Part shown: piece after piece, positions 8,704-16,711 of the stretch
Layout of the letters: each line of letters begins with the position of its first letter
Numbering within the stretch: position 1 is the first letter of the stretch
Assembly (NCBI RefSeq): GCF_009664835.1
Contig: NZ_CP045929.1
Coordinates: 372,001-436,000, forward strand
DNA length: 64,000 nt
Reading direction: 5' to 3'
Source: Allosaccharopolyspora coralli
GTDB lineage: Bacteria > Actinomycetota > Actinomycetes > Mycobacteriales > Pseudonocardiaceae
Translations under genes and position numbers: made by a program
Notes under the pieces: model-generated
What the model saw: the letters and a program-made list of their open reading frames with translations, nothing else
Told to the model about the DNA's origin: nothing
The model's database searches: none

Positions 8704-10233
8704 ATGGCGGATCAGGAGCGCGAGCAGTGGGGTAGCCGCCTGGGCTTCCTCCTCGCTGCGATCGGCTCGGCGATCGGTCTCGGGAACATCTGGCGGTTCC
8801 CGTACGTGGCCTACGACAACGGTGGCGGTGCGTTCCTCGTCCCGTATCTCGTCGCGTTGCTGACCGCGGGCATCCCGATGCTGATCATGATGTACACCAT
8901 CGGACACCGGTTCCGCGGCTCGCCGCCGCTGGCCTTCCGCAGGATTGCCCGCCCGGCCGAGGCGCTCGGCTGGTGGCAGGTCGTGATCAGCTTCGTGATC
9001 GCGACCTACTACGCGGTCATCATCGCGTGGGCGGTGCGCTACGTCGGCTTCTCGTTCGGCACGCAATGGGGCCAGGAAGCCGACACGTTCCTGTTCAACG
9101 ACTTCCTGAACCGAGCAGAAGAACCGGGCATGATCTCGGGGTATGTCGGCGGGGTGCTGTGGCCGTTGATCGCCGTCTGGGTGGTCACGCTCGGGGTGCT
9201 CGCCTTGGGCGTCCGGAAGGGGATCGAGCGCGCGAACAAGGTGTTCATCCCGCTGCTCGTCGTGCTGTTCCTGATCCTGGTGGTGCAGGCGCTGTTCCTG
9301 CCCGGCGCGGCCGTCGGCTTGAACGCACTGTTCACACCGGACTGGTCGGCCATCACCGACGGAAGTGTCTGGGTCGCGGCCTACGGCCAGATCTTCTTCT
9401 CGCTCTCGGTCGGCTTCGGCATCATGATCACCTACGCCTCGTACTTGCGGCGCCGTGCCGATCTGACCGGCACCGGACTCGTCGCGGGCTTCGCCAACAG
9501 CTCCTTCGAGTTGCTGGCGGGTATCGGCGTGTTCGCGACGGTCGGGTTCATGGCCGCCGCGTCGTCGGTTCCGGTCGACGAGGTCGCCACCGACGGGATC
9601 GGACTGGCCTTCGTCGCCTTCCCGGAGATCATCTCGAATCTCCCGTTCGGCAGCGCGCTGTTCGGGGTCCTGTTCTTCGGTTCGCTCGTGCTCGCCGGAC
9701 TGTCGTCGCTGATCAGCATCGTGCAGGTCGTGATCTCCGCCGTGCAGGACAAGACCGGCATGAGCAGGCTGCCCGCCGTGTTCATCGTCGGTGGTGCGAC
9801 CGCGCTGGTCTCGATCCTGCTGTTCCCGACAGCCGAGGGGCTGTACCTGCTGGACACGATCGACCACTTCATCAACGCCTACGGTGTCGCGCTCGCCGCC
9901 CTGGTGGCACTGATCGTGGTCGCGTGGGTGCTGCGCAAGCTGCCGATGCTGCAAGCTCACGCCAACGAATCCTCTGTCGTCCCGCTCGGTACGTGGTGGC
10001 GGGTGCTGCTCGGCGTGGTCACGCCGATCGGGCTGGGCTGGATGATGTGGGACAGCCTGCGCGCGGAGCTGGCGAGCAACTATGAGGACTATCCGACATC
10101 GTTCCTGTTCAGCGCGGGATGGGCGGTCGTGATCGGCGCGATCGTGCTCGGCGTCGTGGTCGCGCTGACGCCATGGCGGCGTGGCGCCGAAACCGCCGCG
10201 GACGAGGACGCCGAGACAGGAGTGACTCGCTGA
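8704..10233 (+). CDS. metP: Sodium-dependent methionine/alanine importer, NSS family
   Basis: This is a 509-residue neurotransmitter:sodium symporter with about 12 membrane segments. TM1 carries the diagnostic GSAIGLGNIWRFPY sequence (residues 21-34), whose unwound part binds Na+ and substrate. It overlaps by one base (TGATG) a 41-residue membrane peptide of the MetS type. In Corynebacterium glutamicum MetP needs MetS for methionine and alanine uptake; the same pairing makes that substrate range the best guess here. Confidence 0.88.
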   Translation: MADQEREQWGSRLGFLLAAIGSAIGLGNIWRFPYVAYDNGGGAFLVPYLVALLTAGIPMLIMMYTIGHRFRGSPPLAFRRIARPAEALGWWQVVISFVIATYYAVIIAWAVRYVGFSFGTQWGQEADTFLFNDFLNRAEEPGMISGYVGGVLWPLIAVWVVTLGVLALGVRKGIERANKVFIPLLVVLFLILVVQALFLPGAAVGLNALFTPDWSAITDGSVWVAAYGQIFFSLSVGFGIMITYASYLRRRADLTGTGLVAGFANSSFELLAGIGVFATVGFMAAASSVPVDEVATDGIGLAFVAFPEIISNLPFGSALFGVLFFGSLVLAGLSSLISIVQVVISAVQDKTGMSRLPAVFIVGGATALVSILLFPTAEGLYLLDTIDHFINAYGVALAALVALIVVAWVLRKLPMLQAHANESSVVPLGTWWRVLLGVVTPIGLGWMMWDSLRAELASNYEDYPTSFLFSAGWAVVIGAIVLGVVVALTPWRRGAETAADEDAETGVTR

Positions 10234-10358
10234 TGTCGACAGCTGCCGTACTCATGATGATCGTCGCGATCGTCCTCGTGTGGGGCGGGTTGATCGCCTC
10301 GGCCATCCATCTCCGTCGTCATCCCGAGACGCCCGAGGACGATCCGTCCGAGCAGTAG
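10233..10358 (+). CDS. metS: MetS-type small subunit of NSS importer
   Basis: The 41-residue peptide has one membrane helix (VLMMIVAIVLVWGGLIASAI, residues 6-25) and a short charged tail (HLRRHPETPEDDPSEQ). Size, topology and position directly after an NSS transporter match the methionine/alanine importer small subunit family. The ATG overlaps the metP stop (TGATG), implying translation coupled to metP and a fixed stoichiometry. Small subunits of this kind are often missed in annotation. Confidence 0.85.
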   Translation: MSTAAVLMMIVAIVLVWGGLIASAIHLRRHPETPEDDPSEQ

Positions 10359-10374
10359 GCGTCCGGAGTGGTGC

Positions 10375-10935
10375 CTACGGTGTTGCGTGGATGACTTCGT
10401 AGCGGAGTAGTGCGACCCCGTTGCCGAACTCCGTCGACTCCACAGTCGTGAGCTGGGGAATCTCGTAGCCTTCGGGGAACAGGCGGCGCCCGCGCCCCTG
10501 CACGACCGGGAAGAGGAACAACCGGTACTCGTCGACGAGTCCCGCTTCGATCAGACCGTGGCAGAGCTTGATGCTGCCCGTCACGCCGATCTCCTTGCCC
10601 GGCTGTTGCTTGAGTTCTCGCACCTCGTCGACCCAGCTTTGGTTGATGATCGTCGAGTTCTGCCAGCCGGGGTCGCTCAGCGTCGCGGACACGACGTACT
10701 TCTGGATCTCGTTGAGCTCGTCGGTGATGCTCGTCCGATCGTCGGTCTGCTGCGGCCAGTAACCACGGAAGTCTTCGAACGTCTGGCGCCCCAGCACCAA
10801 GGCGTCCCCGCGCTCGCTGAGGCGACGAGTCGCTTCCAGCAGCTCTTCGTCCTGGTCGCCCGGGTCGAACCAGTCACCGAGCATCTCGACCGATCCGTCG
10901 AGCGTGATGTTCTGTGTGATGGCGAGCGTGCGCAC
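10375..10935 (-). CDS. Dihydrofolate-reductase-like (RibD C-terminal domain) protein
   Basis: The 186-residue protein belongs to the RibD C-terminal/DHFR-like group, which binds NADPH. Seen are the N-terminal strand RTLAITQNITLDG, the ALVLGRQTFEDFRGYWP helix-strand unit, IGVTGSIKLCHGLIEAGLVDEYRLFLFPVVQGRGRRLF, and the final strand. Many actinobacterial paralogues exist without known substrate. It is convergent with metPS, only 16 bases away. It is a stand-alone reductase domain, so a role in riboflavin synthesis is not supported. Confidence 0.85.
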   Translation of the reverse strand: MRTLAITQNITLDGSVEMLGDWFDPGDQDEELLEATRRLSERGDALVLGRQTFEDFRGYWPQQTDDRTSITDELNEIQKYVVSATLSDPGWQNSTIINQSWVDEVRELKQQPGKEIGVTGSIKLCHGLIEAGLVDEYRLFLFPVVQGRGRRLFPEGYEIPQLTTVESTEFGNGVALLRYEVIHATP

Positions 10936-11462
10936 GGGGGCTCCCTTCGTCGGCGACGTGCTCGGTGGTACTGACTGGCTCGGCGGTTCGGAGTCATCGG
11001 CCGGTGGGCCGCGAGTTCCGCCGAGGCCGAGCGTCGCCGCGAGGGCCTCGGGATGGATCGGCGTTCGTGGTCGTCATCGGCATCGGCGACCCGGTCCGCA
11101 AAGGACTGCGAGGTGGTCGCGTCTACGAAGTCCGACCGCTCGAAGACCACGATCGAGCTGATCGTCAAATGACGTAGCTCCCCAGCGTGTCCTCCACTGT
11201 GGACTCGCCGTCACTCGTCTCGCGATAGCGCAGAGACGAACGAGGGGTGCGGGTTCGTGATCACCACAGACGTTCCGTCCTCGGACGTGCGCGCACGTGT
11301 CAGACGCGGGAGCGAGCCTCGCACGAACGGGACCACCGAGACCAGCATCGCGCCGAACCCCAGCAGCAGTGGAGGCCTGAGCGGAACGGGCACTGGCGAA
11401 CGGTGAGGGGGACGTGGGGTGATCTGCGTTGGCGGTTGCGTGGCGAGCCCTCGCACGAACGG
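10936..11462. other. Intergenic region with a partial dispersed-repeat flank
   Basis: No gene is supported in these 527 bases. A minus-strand frame at 11211-11392 contains a short hydrophobic run (PLLLGFGAMLVSVVPFV) but has no recognisable family. Positions 11416-11450 (GGGTGATCTGCGTTGGCGGTTGCG and following bases) match the left flank of the dispersed hairpin repeat without its stem, so this may be a decayed copy. Confidence 0.45.
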
Positions 11463-12761
11463 TTACCGCACCGGGTGGCGCGCGAGCACCTCGCCGACCT
11501 GCTGCGCCACCGCCGGGTCCAGCATCGGGTAGCGGCCGCCCGCTACGAACCGTTCCGAGAGTTCCAGCATCACGACCTCACCTTCGGCGAGGGTCTCTGC
11601 CGTCGCGGCAGGCTCCCGCGCGACGGCGTCGGGATGCGCGATGGTGAGATCGGCGAAGGTCGCCGCCAGGTACGGACTCGCGAACTGCGTGAACGAGTCG
11701 GCGACCATCCGTGTCGGCCGCGAGATCATGCCCGGCGTCGGCGTCGACTCGAGGCGCAGCGGCTCCTGGAAATCACTCGGCACGAACCGGGTGTTGTCCT
11801 GCCCGCCGTCGGGCGCCAGCGAGTACGCCTGGATGTCGACCTTCCTGTTCTGCCCCCGCAGCTCGGGGATGTCCGCGGTGTGCGGGTACGAGCGGCTCGG
11901 CTCGACCTTCCACGTGCTGGTGGAGCCCGGCGCGACCCGTTCGGCGAGTGCGTACGTCATCGCGACGCCCCCTTCGTGGGTCCAGTGCGTGTCGATCGCG
12001 TGGTAGACCTCGCGCCCGTTTCGTTCGGCGAGGGAACGCAGTTCGGGTCGCATGTCGATCGCGCCGGTCTCGCGAGGAACGGTGCGCCAGAACTCCTGCA
12101 CCGCCTCGGTCGCGCATTGCTTCCCGGCGAACGAGTCCGGCAGGTGCTCCGGATGGACCGTCGACTTGTCCGGGGCGATGACGAGGTGGAACTCGCGTCC
12201 GGACGCCTCGACGACCTCGCGCCACCGCTGCAATCCGTCGACGACCCGGTCCAGCTCCATCCGGGGAACGCACTTGTACGACACGTCGTGGCCGAGGTAG
12301 AGCCACCCGTTCTCGCCTTCGATGACACTCGGGAAGACGCCCTCGTCGAGTCGAGGCTTCTCGGGCTCCTCGGCCGGATCGCCACCACCGCCGACCGGTG
12401 GTGTGTGCGAACCGCCGTTGCTCGGTGCCTCACCGAACACGCCACGGCTGACGCCGTCGACCGACCGCACCGCCTCGCCACGGAACGGCAGGTTGTCCGA
12501 CGCCCACGGCGGCAACCCGGTGAAGAAACCCCACCCGTCCATGGGGCTCGGAAACGCCGCCAGCGGCCGGTTCTCCACGGGCTCGGCACGAGCACCCAGC
12601 ATCCACGAGACGGTCGGCGCGGCGAAGAACAGCACGGCGCACACGAGCGCGGTGAGCTGTTTGCCGCCGTGCCGAGGACGGTGCAGCGGGTGCTCCCGAG
12701 GCAGCCACGCCTCGTGGACCGCCGGGAGTTCCGATGACCGCCGTGTCGACACGACCGACAC
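11463..12761 (-). CDS. AlgX/AlgJ-like SGNH-hydrolase-fold membrane protein
   Basis: The product has about 432 residues, with one N-terminal membrane anchor (LTALVCAVLFFAAPTVSWML) and an extracytoplasmic AlgX/AlgJ-type SGNH domain. Recognisable parts are ENGWLYLGHDVSYKC, the FHLVIAPDKSTVHPEHLP strand, the DTHWTHEGGVAMTYALAER block with the catalytic-type Asp-x-His, and a late MVADSFTQFASPYL block carrying the probable Ser. Such proteins transfer acetyl groups delivered by an MBOAT partner; one is encoded at 6939-8372. GTG 12761 is the likely start, with another GTG nine bases inside; the frame is open further upstream. Confidence 0.75.
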   Translation of the reverse strand: MSVVSTRRSSELPAVHEAWLPREHPLHRPRHGGKQLTALVCAVLFFAAPTVSWMLGARAEPVENRPLAAFPSPMDGWGFFTGLPPWASDNLPFRGEAVRSVDGVSRGVFGEAPSNGGSHTPPVGGGGDPAEEPEKPRLDEGVFPSVIEGENGWLYLGHDVSYKCVPRMELDRVVDGLQRWREVVEASGREFHLVIAPDKSTVHPEHLPDSFAGKQCATEAVQEFWRTVPRETGAIDMRPELRSLAERNGREVYHAIDTHWTHEGGVAMTYALAERVAPGSTSTWKVEPSRSYPHTADIPELRGQNRKVDIQAYSLAPDGGQDNTRFVPSDFQEPLRLESTPTPGMISRPTRMVADSFTQFASPYLAATFADLTIAHPDAVAREPAATAETLAEGEVVMLELSERFVAGGRYPMLDPAVAQQVGEVLARHPVR

Positions 12762-12858
12762 CGTAGCCGGACCGAGCGCCGGATGGTGGTGGAACGCGAG
12801 TCCCGGCGGAAACGATCTCCGCCGGGTACGTTGGCGACACGCGTGGAAAGGACGGGAC

Positions 12859-13212
12859 ATGGGTGCGGAGCGGATCGGTCTCACCACACGGCAGGTGTTC
12901 GGCGACCCCGTCGAGCGTCGCGGCGTCACGGTGGTTCCTGCGGCCGTGTTCGTCGGTGGGGGCGGCGGCGAGCCGGGCCATCACGGATTCGGCGGTATCG
13001 CCCGCCCGCTCGGTGCGATCGTCATCGAGGGCGACCGGGTGCGGTGGCTGCCCGCCGTCGACGTCACCAAGGTCGCGGTCGGGATCGGCACCGCCGTCGC
13101 GGTGTTCGCGGCCGCCCGCGCTCTGCGGCGCCGCCGTGCCCGCAAAGCCCTCCGGCGCGAGTCCGAGGAACTGCGCCAGGGCCTGGACGACCTCGTCAGC
13201 GAAGGCAGCTGA
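12859..13212 (+). CDS. GerW/YtfJ-family sporulation-related protein
   Basis: The 117-residue protein matches the GerW (YtfJ) family: LTTRQVFGDPVERRGVTVVPAAVFVGGGGG, then a glycine-rich strand and GDRVRWLPAVDV. A C-terminal hydrophobic helix (VAVGIGTAVAVFAAARAL) and a basic Arg/Glu tail follow. In Bacillus this family is linked to spores; in filamentous actinobacteria members are widespread and their role is not known. The start ATG has an AAAGGACGGG ribosome-binding site and is divergent from the AlgX-like gene. Confidence 0.75.
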   Translation: MGAERIGLTTRQVFGDPVERRGVTVVPAAVFVGGGGGEPGHHGFGGIARPLGAIVIEGDRVRWLPAVDVTKVAVGIGTAVAVFAAARALRRRRARKALRRESEELRQGLDDLVSEGS

Positions 13213-13288
13213 GTGGTCGCAGGAGGCGGTGCACCGGTAGGTGCGGCAGGGTGGGCAGCTGAACCGAGCAGAGCCTTGAGGTGAAGCG

Positions 13289-13723
13289 ATGCCGCAAAGT
13301 CTGGACGTAGTCGAGCGACTCGCCGCCCGCGACCACTACCTCGCGGTGGTCGCGACCACGCGCGAGGACGGCACCGTGCAGTCCTCGGTGGTCAATGCGG
13401 GGATCATCGACCACCCCGGCTCAGGGGAACGCGTGGTCGCCTTCGTCACCTACGGAGCCGCGAAGAAGGCACACCTGCGTGCGCGCCCACACGCGACACT
13501 GACGTTCCGCGCGGGATGGGAGTGGATCGCGGTCGAAGGCGGCGTGGAACTCATGGGGCCGGACGATCCGGCGCCTGATCCGGAGCGAGTGCGCTTGCTG
13601 CTGCGCGAGATTTACCAGGCGGCAGGGGGAGAGCACGACGACTGGGACGCCTACGACCGCGTCATGCAGCGCCAGCGGCGTACCGCGGTCCTGCTCACCC
13701 CGGACCGCATCTACAGCAACTGA
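13289..13723 (+). CDS. Pyridoxamine-5'-phosphate-oxidase-fold protein (probable F420- or FMN-dependent)
   Basis: The 144-residue protein has the split-barrel flavin-binding fold: LAARDHYLAVVATTREDGTVQSSVVNAG at residues 9-36, VAFVTYGAAKKAHLRARPHATLTFRAGWEWIAVEGGVELMGP, and a final strand TAVLLTPDRIYSN. This pattern fits the small actinobacterial F420H2-dependent family rather than PdxH, which is longer. The substrate is unknown. It lies 76 bases after the GerW-like gene on the same strand, so the two may be cotranscribed. An IS5-type element follows. Confidence 0.8.
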   Translation: MPQSLDVVERLAARDHYLAVVATTREDGTVQSSVVNAGIIDHPGSGERVVAFVTYGAAKKAHLRARPHATLTFRAGWEWIAVEGGVELMGPDDPAPDPERVRLLLREIYQAAGGEHDDWDAYDRVMQRQRRTAVLLTPDRIYSN

Positions 13724-13868
13724 CCCGGTAAGAGGATCATTGAGAGGCCGCGCGGATGTTGCCCAGCGGGTCGGGTGGCGGAACCTCAGCGCCCTCCTCG
13801 CTGCGGGATCGATTTCTTGAGTAGCGGCCTACGCTGCGAACTCGCTGTCCTCGCGAGGAGGGCGCTGA

Positions 13869-14842
13869 GAGCCTGTCTTGGAACTGGGTTAGGTGGTGGT
13901 GGCCCGCGGGTGTGGGCGGGTCAGGCGTCGGCTCATCATAGTGATCATGGCGCAGTTGATGAAGGCTTCGGAGTGTTCGGGCAGGCGTTCGTAGTCGCGG
14001 ACGTTGCGGCGTGCTTGGCTGATCCAGGAAAACGTGCGCTCGACCACCCACCGTCTGGGGAGGACGACGAACCCGACCTGACCGGCGAGTTTTGTCACGA
14101 TCTCGACGGTGATGCCCAGGGTGGCCTTCGCCCACGTCAGGAGGCTGCCGGTGTAGCCGCCGTCGGCCCACACGTGGCGCAGGCCGCGCTGGGTGCGGTG
14201 TAGCCGGTTCAGCAGGGGTCGTGCCGCAGGCCGGTCCTGGAAACTGGCGGTGGTGACCATGACGACCAGCACGAGCCCCATCGTGTCGACGGCGATGTGG
14301 CGCTTGCGGCCGTTGACCTTCTTGCCTCCGTCATAGCCGCGTGTGGGTGTGGGCACGGTTTCCGCCGCACGCACCGACTGGGAATCGATCGCTGCGGCAC
14401 TGGGGCGGGTGTTGCGGCCGGCCCGCAGGCGCAGCTGCTCGCGCAGAGCATCGCGGATCCGTTCGAGCAGGCCAGAGGCGTTCCAGCGGGCGAAGAATCC
14501 GTACACGGTCTTGCACGGTGGGAAATCGACCGGCAGTGCGCGCCACTTGATGCCGTTGTCGGTGACATAGCGGATCGCATCGATGATGTCGCGGCGATGG
14601 TGCTTCTCCGGGCGCCCACCCGCTGGCCTCTGGCAGGCCGGGGCCGGCAGCAGTGGTTCGATCAACGCCCACTCGGCGTCGGTCATGTCCGACGGGTAGC
14701 GGCGAGTGCGGGCCGATGCGCTGGACGAAGGCGTCGTGCGGTACAAAGTGAGCCGGGCCTCTGCTGTTGATGATCATGACTGGTATCACGATCACTAGCA
14801 GAGGCCCTCCTCATGCCCCACAGCGGGATCCAAGACAAGCTC
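13869..14842 (-). mobile_element. IS5-family insertion sequence (974 bp, apparently intact)
   Basis: Terminal inverted repeats are GAGCCTGTCTTGGA at 13869-13882 and its near complement TCCAAGACAAGCTC at 14829-14842 (one mismatch). Both sides are bordered by TGA (13866-13868 and 14843-14845), a three-base duplication matching the TNA target preference of the IS427 group of IS5. A single transposase gene fills the element. Confidence 0.85.
13889..14746 (-). CDS. IS5-family transposase (DDE)
   Basis: This 285-residue DDE transposase lies inside the 974-bp element. The N-terminal DUF4096-type DNA-binding region is YPSDMTDAEWALIEPLLP, followed by GIKWRALPVDFPPCKTVYGFFARW. Catalytic residues are placed in AAIDSQSVRAAE (first Asp), HVWADGGYTG (second Asp) and RRWVVERTFSWISQARR (Glu). 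It is one uninterrupted frame with no programmed frameshift, and nothing suggests inactivation. The start codon is uncertain by a few codons at the variable N-terminus. Confidence 0.9.
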   Translation of the reverse strand: MYRTTPSSSASARTRRYPSDMTDAEWALIEPLLPAPACQRPAGGRPEKHHRRDIIDAIRYVTDNGIKWRALPVDFPPCKTVYGFFARWNASGLLERIRDALREQLRLRAGRNTRPSAAAIDSQSVRAAETVPTPTRGYDGGKKVNGRKRHIAVDTMGLVLVVMVTTASFQDRPAARPLLNRLHRTQRGLRHVWADGGYTGSLLTWAKATLGITVEIVTKLAGQVGFVVLPRRWVVERTFSWISQARRNVRDYERLPEHSEAFINCAMITMMSRRLTRPHPRATTT

Positions 14843-14938
14843 TGAGAATCCGCGGGTGGTCCGGCTGCGTACGTGGTGAGTGCCCAGCGGCTCCGCTGCG
14901 TTACGGATCCGGAAACGCGGAGCACTCCGCGCGCCCTG

Positions 14939-15826
14939 TTAGCCGGTCGTGAGCTGCGGGGCGTTCTCCGAGACGGTCCGGCTCTGGTGCTTGAGTCGCC
15001 ACGAGCCGACCGCTCGGCAGGCCAGGTAGATCGCGAACGAGATCGCCGTGACGAACGCGCTCACCGGAACGCCGGGCGCCAGCGACAGCAGGATTCCACC
15101 GAGAACCGCGACCTCGGCGAACAGCACCGCGAACAGCGTCGCCTTCAGCGGGCTCGCCGTGATCCGGGCGGCGGCGGCTCCCGGCGTGACCATCAACGCC
15201 AACACCAGCAACGCTCCCACGATCGACACGCCGAGCGCGGTCGTGACGCCCACGAGAACCGAGAACAGCGGGGTGAGCAGGCGCATCGGCACGCCCCGTG
15301 CGGTGGCCACATCCGGGTCGATGCTGGCGAACAGCAGCGGGCGGTAGACCACCGCCAACACGGCCAGGACCACGGCCGCACTGCCGACCAGCAGCACGAC
15401 GTCGGCGGTGTCCACCCCGACGATCTGCCCGACGAGGATCGAGAACTTGTTGCCGGTGCGCTCCGGATTCATCCACAGCAGCAGCACCCCGACACCGAGC
15501 CCGAACGCGAGGACCGCGCCGATCACCGAGTCCCGTTCCGAGTCCTTGTTGCCGAGGACGCCGAGCAGCAAGGCGGCGACCACCGCGCCCGCCAACGAGC
15601 CGACACCGACGCTGAAGCCCAGCAGCAACGCGGCGGCGGCACCGGTGAAGGCGAGTTCGGCCGTGCCGTGCACGGCGAAGGCCATCTTGCGGGCGACCAC
15701 CAGCGGGGCCACGGCTCCGGACACGAGCCCGAGTGCGGCGGCGGCCAGCAACGCCTGCTGCACGAACGGCATCGCGAGCAGCTCCGCCGCGAGTTCGAGG
15801 TCGAAGAAGTCGGCCAGCGAGCTCAT
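14939..15826 (-). CDS. znuB: Zinc ABC transporter, permease subunit
   Basis: This is the membrane permease of the zinc/manganese ABC-3 family, 295 residues with eight or so hydrophobic segments. Family parts include GAVAPLVVARKMAFAVHGTAELAFTGAA near the N-terminus and VGALLVLALMVTPGAAAARIT in the second half. The gene order is substrate-binding protein, ATPase, permease, all minus strand; its start overlaps the ATPase stop by four bases. The upstream Zur-like box and the His-rich binding protein favour zinc over manganese. Confidence 0.9.
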   Translation of the reverse strand: MSSLADFFDLELAAELLAMPFVQQALLAAAALGLVSGAVAPLVVARKMAFAVHGTAELAFTGAAAALLLGFSVGVGSLAGAVVAALLLGVLGNKDSERDSVIGAVLAFGLGVGVLLLWMNPERTGNKFSILVGQIVGVDTADVVLLVGSAAVVLAVLAVVYRPLLFASIDPDVATARGVPMRLLTPLFSVLVGVTTALGVSIVGALLVLALMVTPGAAAARITASPLKATLFAVLFAEVAVLGGILLSLAPGVPVSAFVTAISFAIYLACRAVGSWRLKHQSRTVSENAPQLTTG

Positions 15827-16710
15827 CGGCCGCCCTCCACGTGATGGGGATGCGCCGGTTCGTCGCCACCCGCGACGACCAGTCGCCCTCCGACCTGGGC
15901 GACGTCGATGTGGGTGCCGTACAACGCCGAGAGTGTCTCGGAGTTCATCACTTCGTCGGGGGTACCGACCCGGAACTTGCCGTCGACGAGGTAGAGCACG
16001 CGGTCCACCAGCGGCAGCACCGGGTTGATCTCGTGCGTCACGAACAACACGCCGGCACCGGCGGATTTGGCCTGCTCGGCGATGAGTGAGCTGACCTTGC
16101 GCTGGTGGGACGGGTCGAGTGACAGCAGCGGCTCGTCGCAGAGCAACACGCTCGGGTCGCCGACGATCGCCTGCGCGACCCGCAGCCGCTGCTGTTCACC
16201 ACCGGAGAGCAGACCCAGCGGCATCGACGCGTACGAGTCGGCTTCGACCGCCGCGACGGCCTCACCGACCTTGCGTGCGCGTGCGCGACGGTGCCGGAGG
16301 CCCAGACCCCAGTGGTGGCCGTCCAGTCCGAGCCCGACGAGGTCGGTGCCGCGCACGGTCAGCGTCTCGTCGACGGCACGCTGCTGTGGGATGTAGCCGA
16401 TCGTGCTGCTTCCTCGGCGTGGGGGTGCGCCGGCGACGTCGACTTTTCCGGTGTTGAGTTGTTGCAGGCCGAGCAGCACCCGCAGCAGGCTCGTCTTCCC
16501 GGATCCGTTCGGCCCGAGCACGGCGAGGAATTCCCCCGGGCGCACGTCGAGGTCGAGCCCGTCCCACAGCACGCGTGGGCCGTAGGCGAGTCGCGCGTCG
16601 CGCAGCCGCACCACGGGGTCCGGTTCAGAACCGGTGTCCTCGGCGAGCGATCCCGCCCAGTTGCGGCGAAGCCCGGTCGAGTCGGCGACGTGCTCGCGTT
16701 GCATGCTCAT
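15823..16710 (-). CDS. znuC: Zinc ABC transporter, ATP-binding subunit
   Basis: The 295-residue ABC ATPase has Walker A GPNGSGKT near residue 66, Q-loop YIPQQ, signature LSGGEQQR, Walker B VLLCDEP and switch His in VTHEINP. It has a 25-residue N-terminal extension and a His-rich C-terminal tail (AHPHHVEGGR). It powers zinc import with the neighbouring permease and binding protein, one base apart from the znuA stop and overlapping znuB, so the three genes form a tight operon. Confidence 0.92.
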   Translation of the reverse strand: MSMQREHVADSTGLRRNWAGSLAEDTGSEPDPVVRLRDARLAYGPRVLWDGLDLDVRPGEFLAVLGPNGSGKTSLLRVLLGLQQLNTGKVDVAGAPPRRGSSTIGYIPQQRAVDETLTVRGTDLVGLGLDGHHWGLGLRHRRARARKVGEAVAAVEADSYASMPLGLLSGGEQQRLRVAQAIVGDPSVLLCDEPLLSLDPSHQRKVSSLIAEQAKSAGAGVLFVTHEINPVLPLVDRVLYLVDGKFRVGTPDEVMNSETLSALYGTHIDVAQVGGRLVVAGGDEPAHPHHVEGGR

Positions 16711-16711
16711 G

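Larger units (their letters stand above)
13771..14880. repeat. Dispersed hairpin repeat, copy B, split by an insertion sequence
   Basis: The left part is 13771-13868 and the right part 14843-14880. The left flank GGTGGCGGAACCTCA and the centre CTGCGGGATCGA match the other copies. The stem arms, however, are CCTCAGCGCCCTCCTCGC (13784-13801) and GCGAGGAGGGCGCTGA (13853-13868): different from copies A, C and D but still complementary. The right part continues with TGAGAATCCGCGGGTGGTC, as in copy A. Confidence 0.8.

Noticed and set aside
8458-9960. A 500-codon minus-strand open frame
   Set aside because: It is a shadow of metP. The plus-strand translation has the full NSS signature and membrane pattern, while the antisense is a His/Glu/Asp/Arg-rich string.
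10677-11168. A minus-strand open frame beginning MTISSIVVFERSDFVDATT
   Set aside because: It overlaps the DHFR-like gene in another frame, turns Arg/Ser-rich, and has no family match that I recognise.
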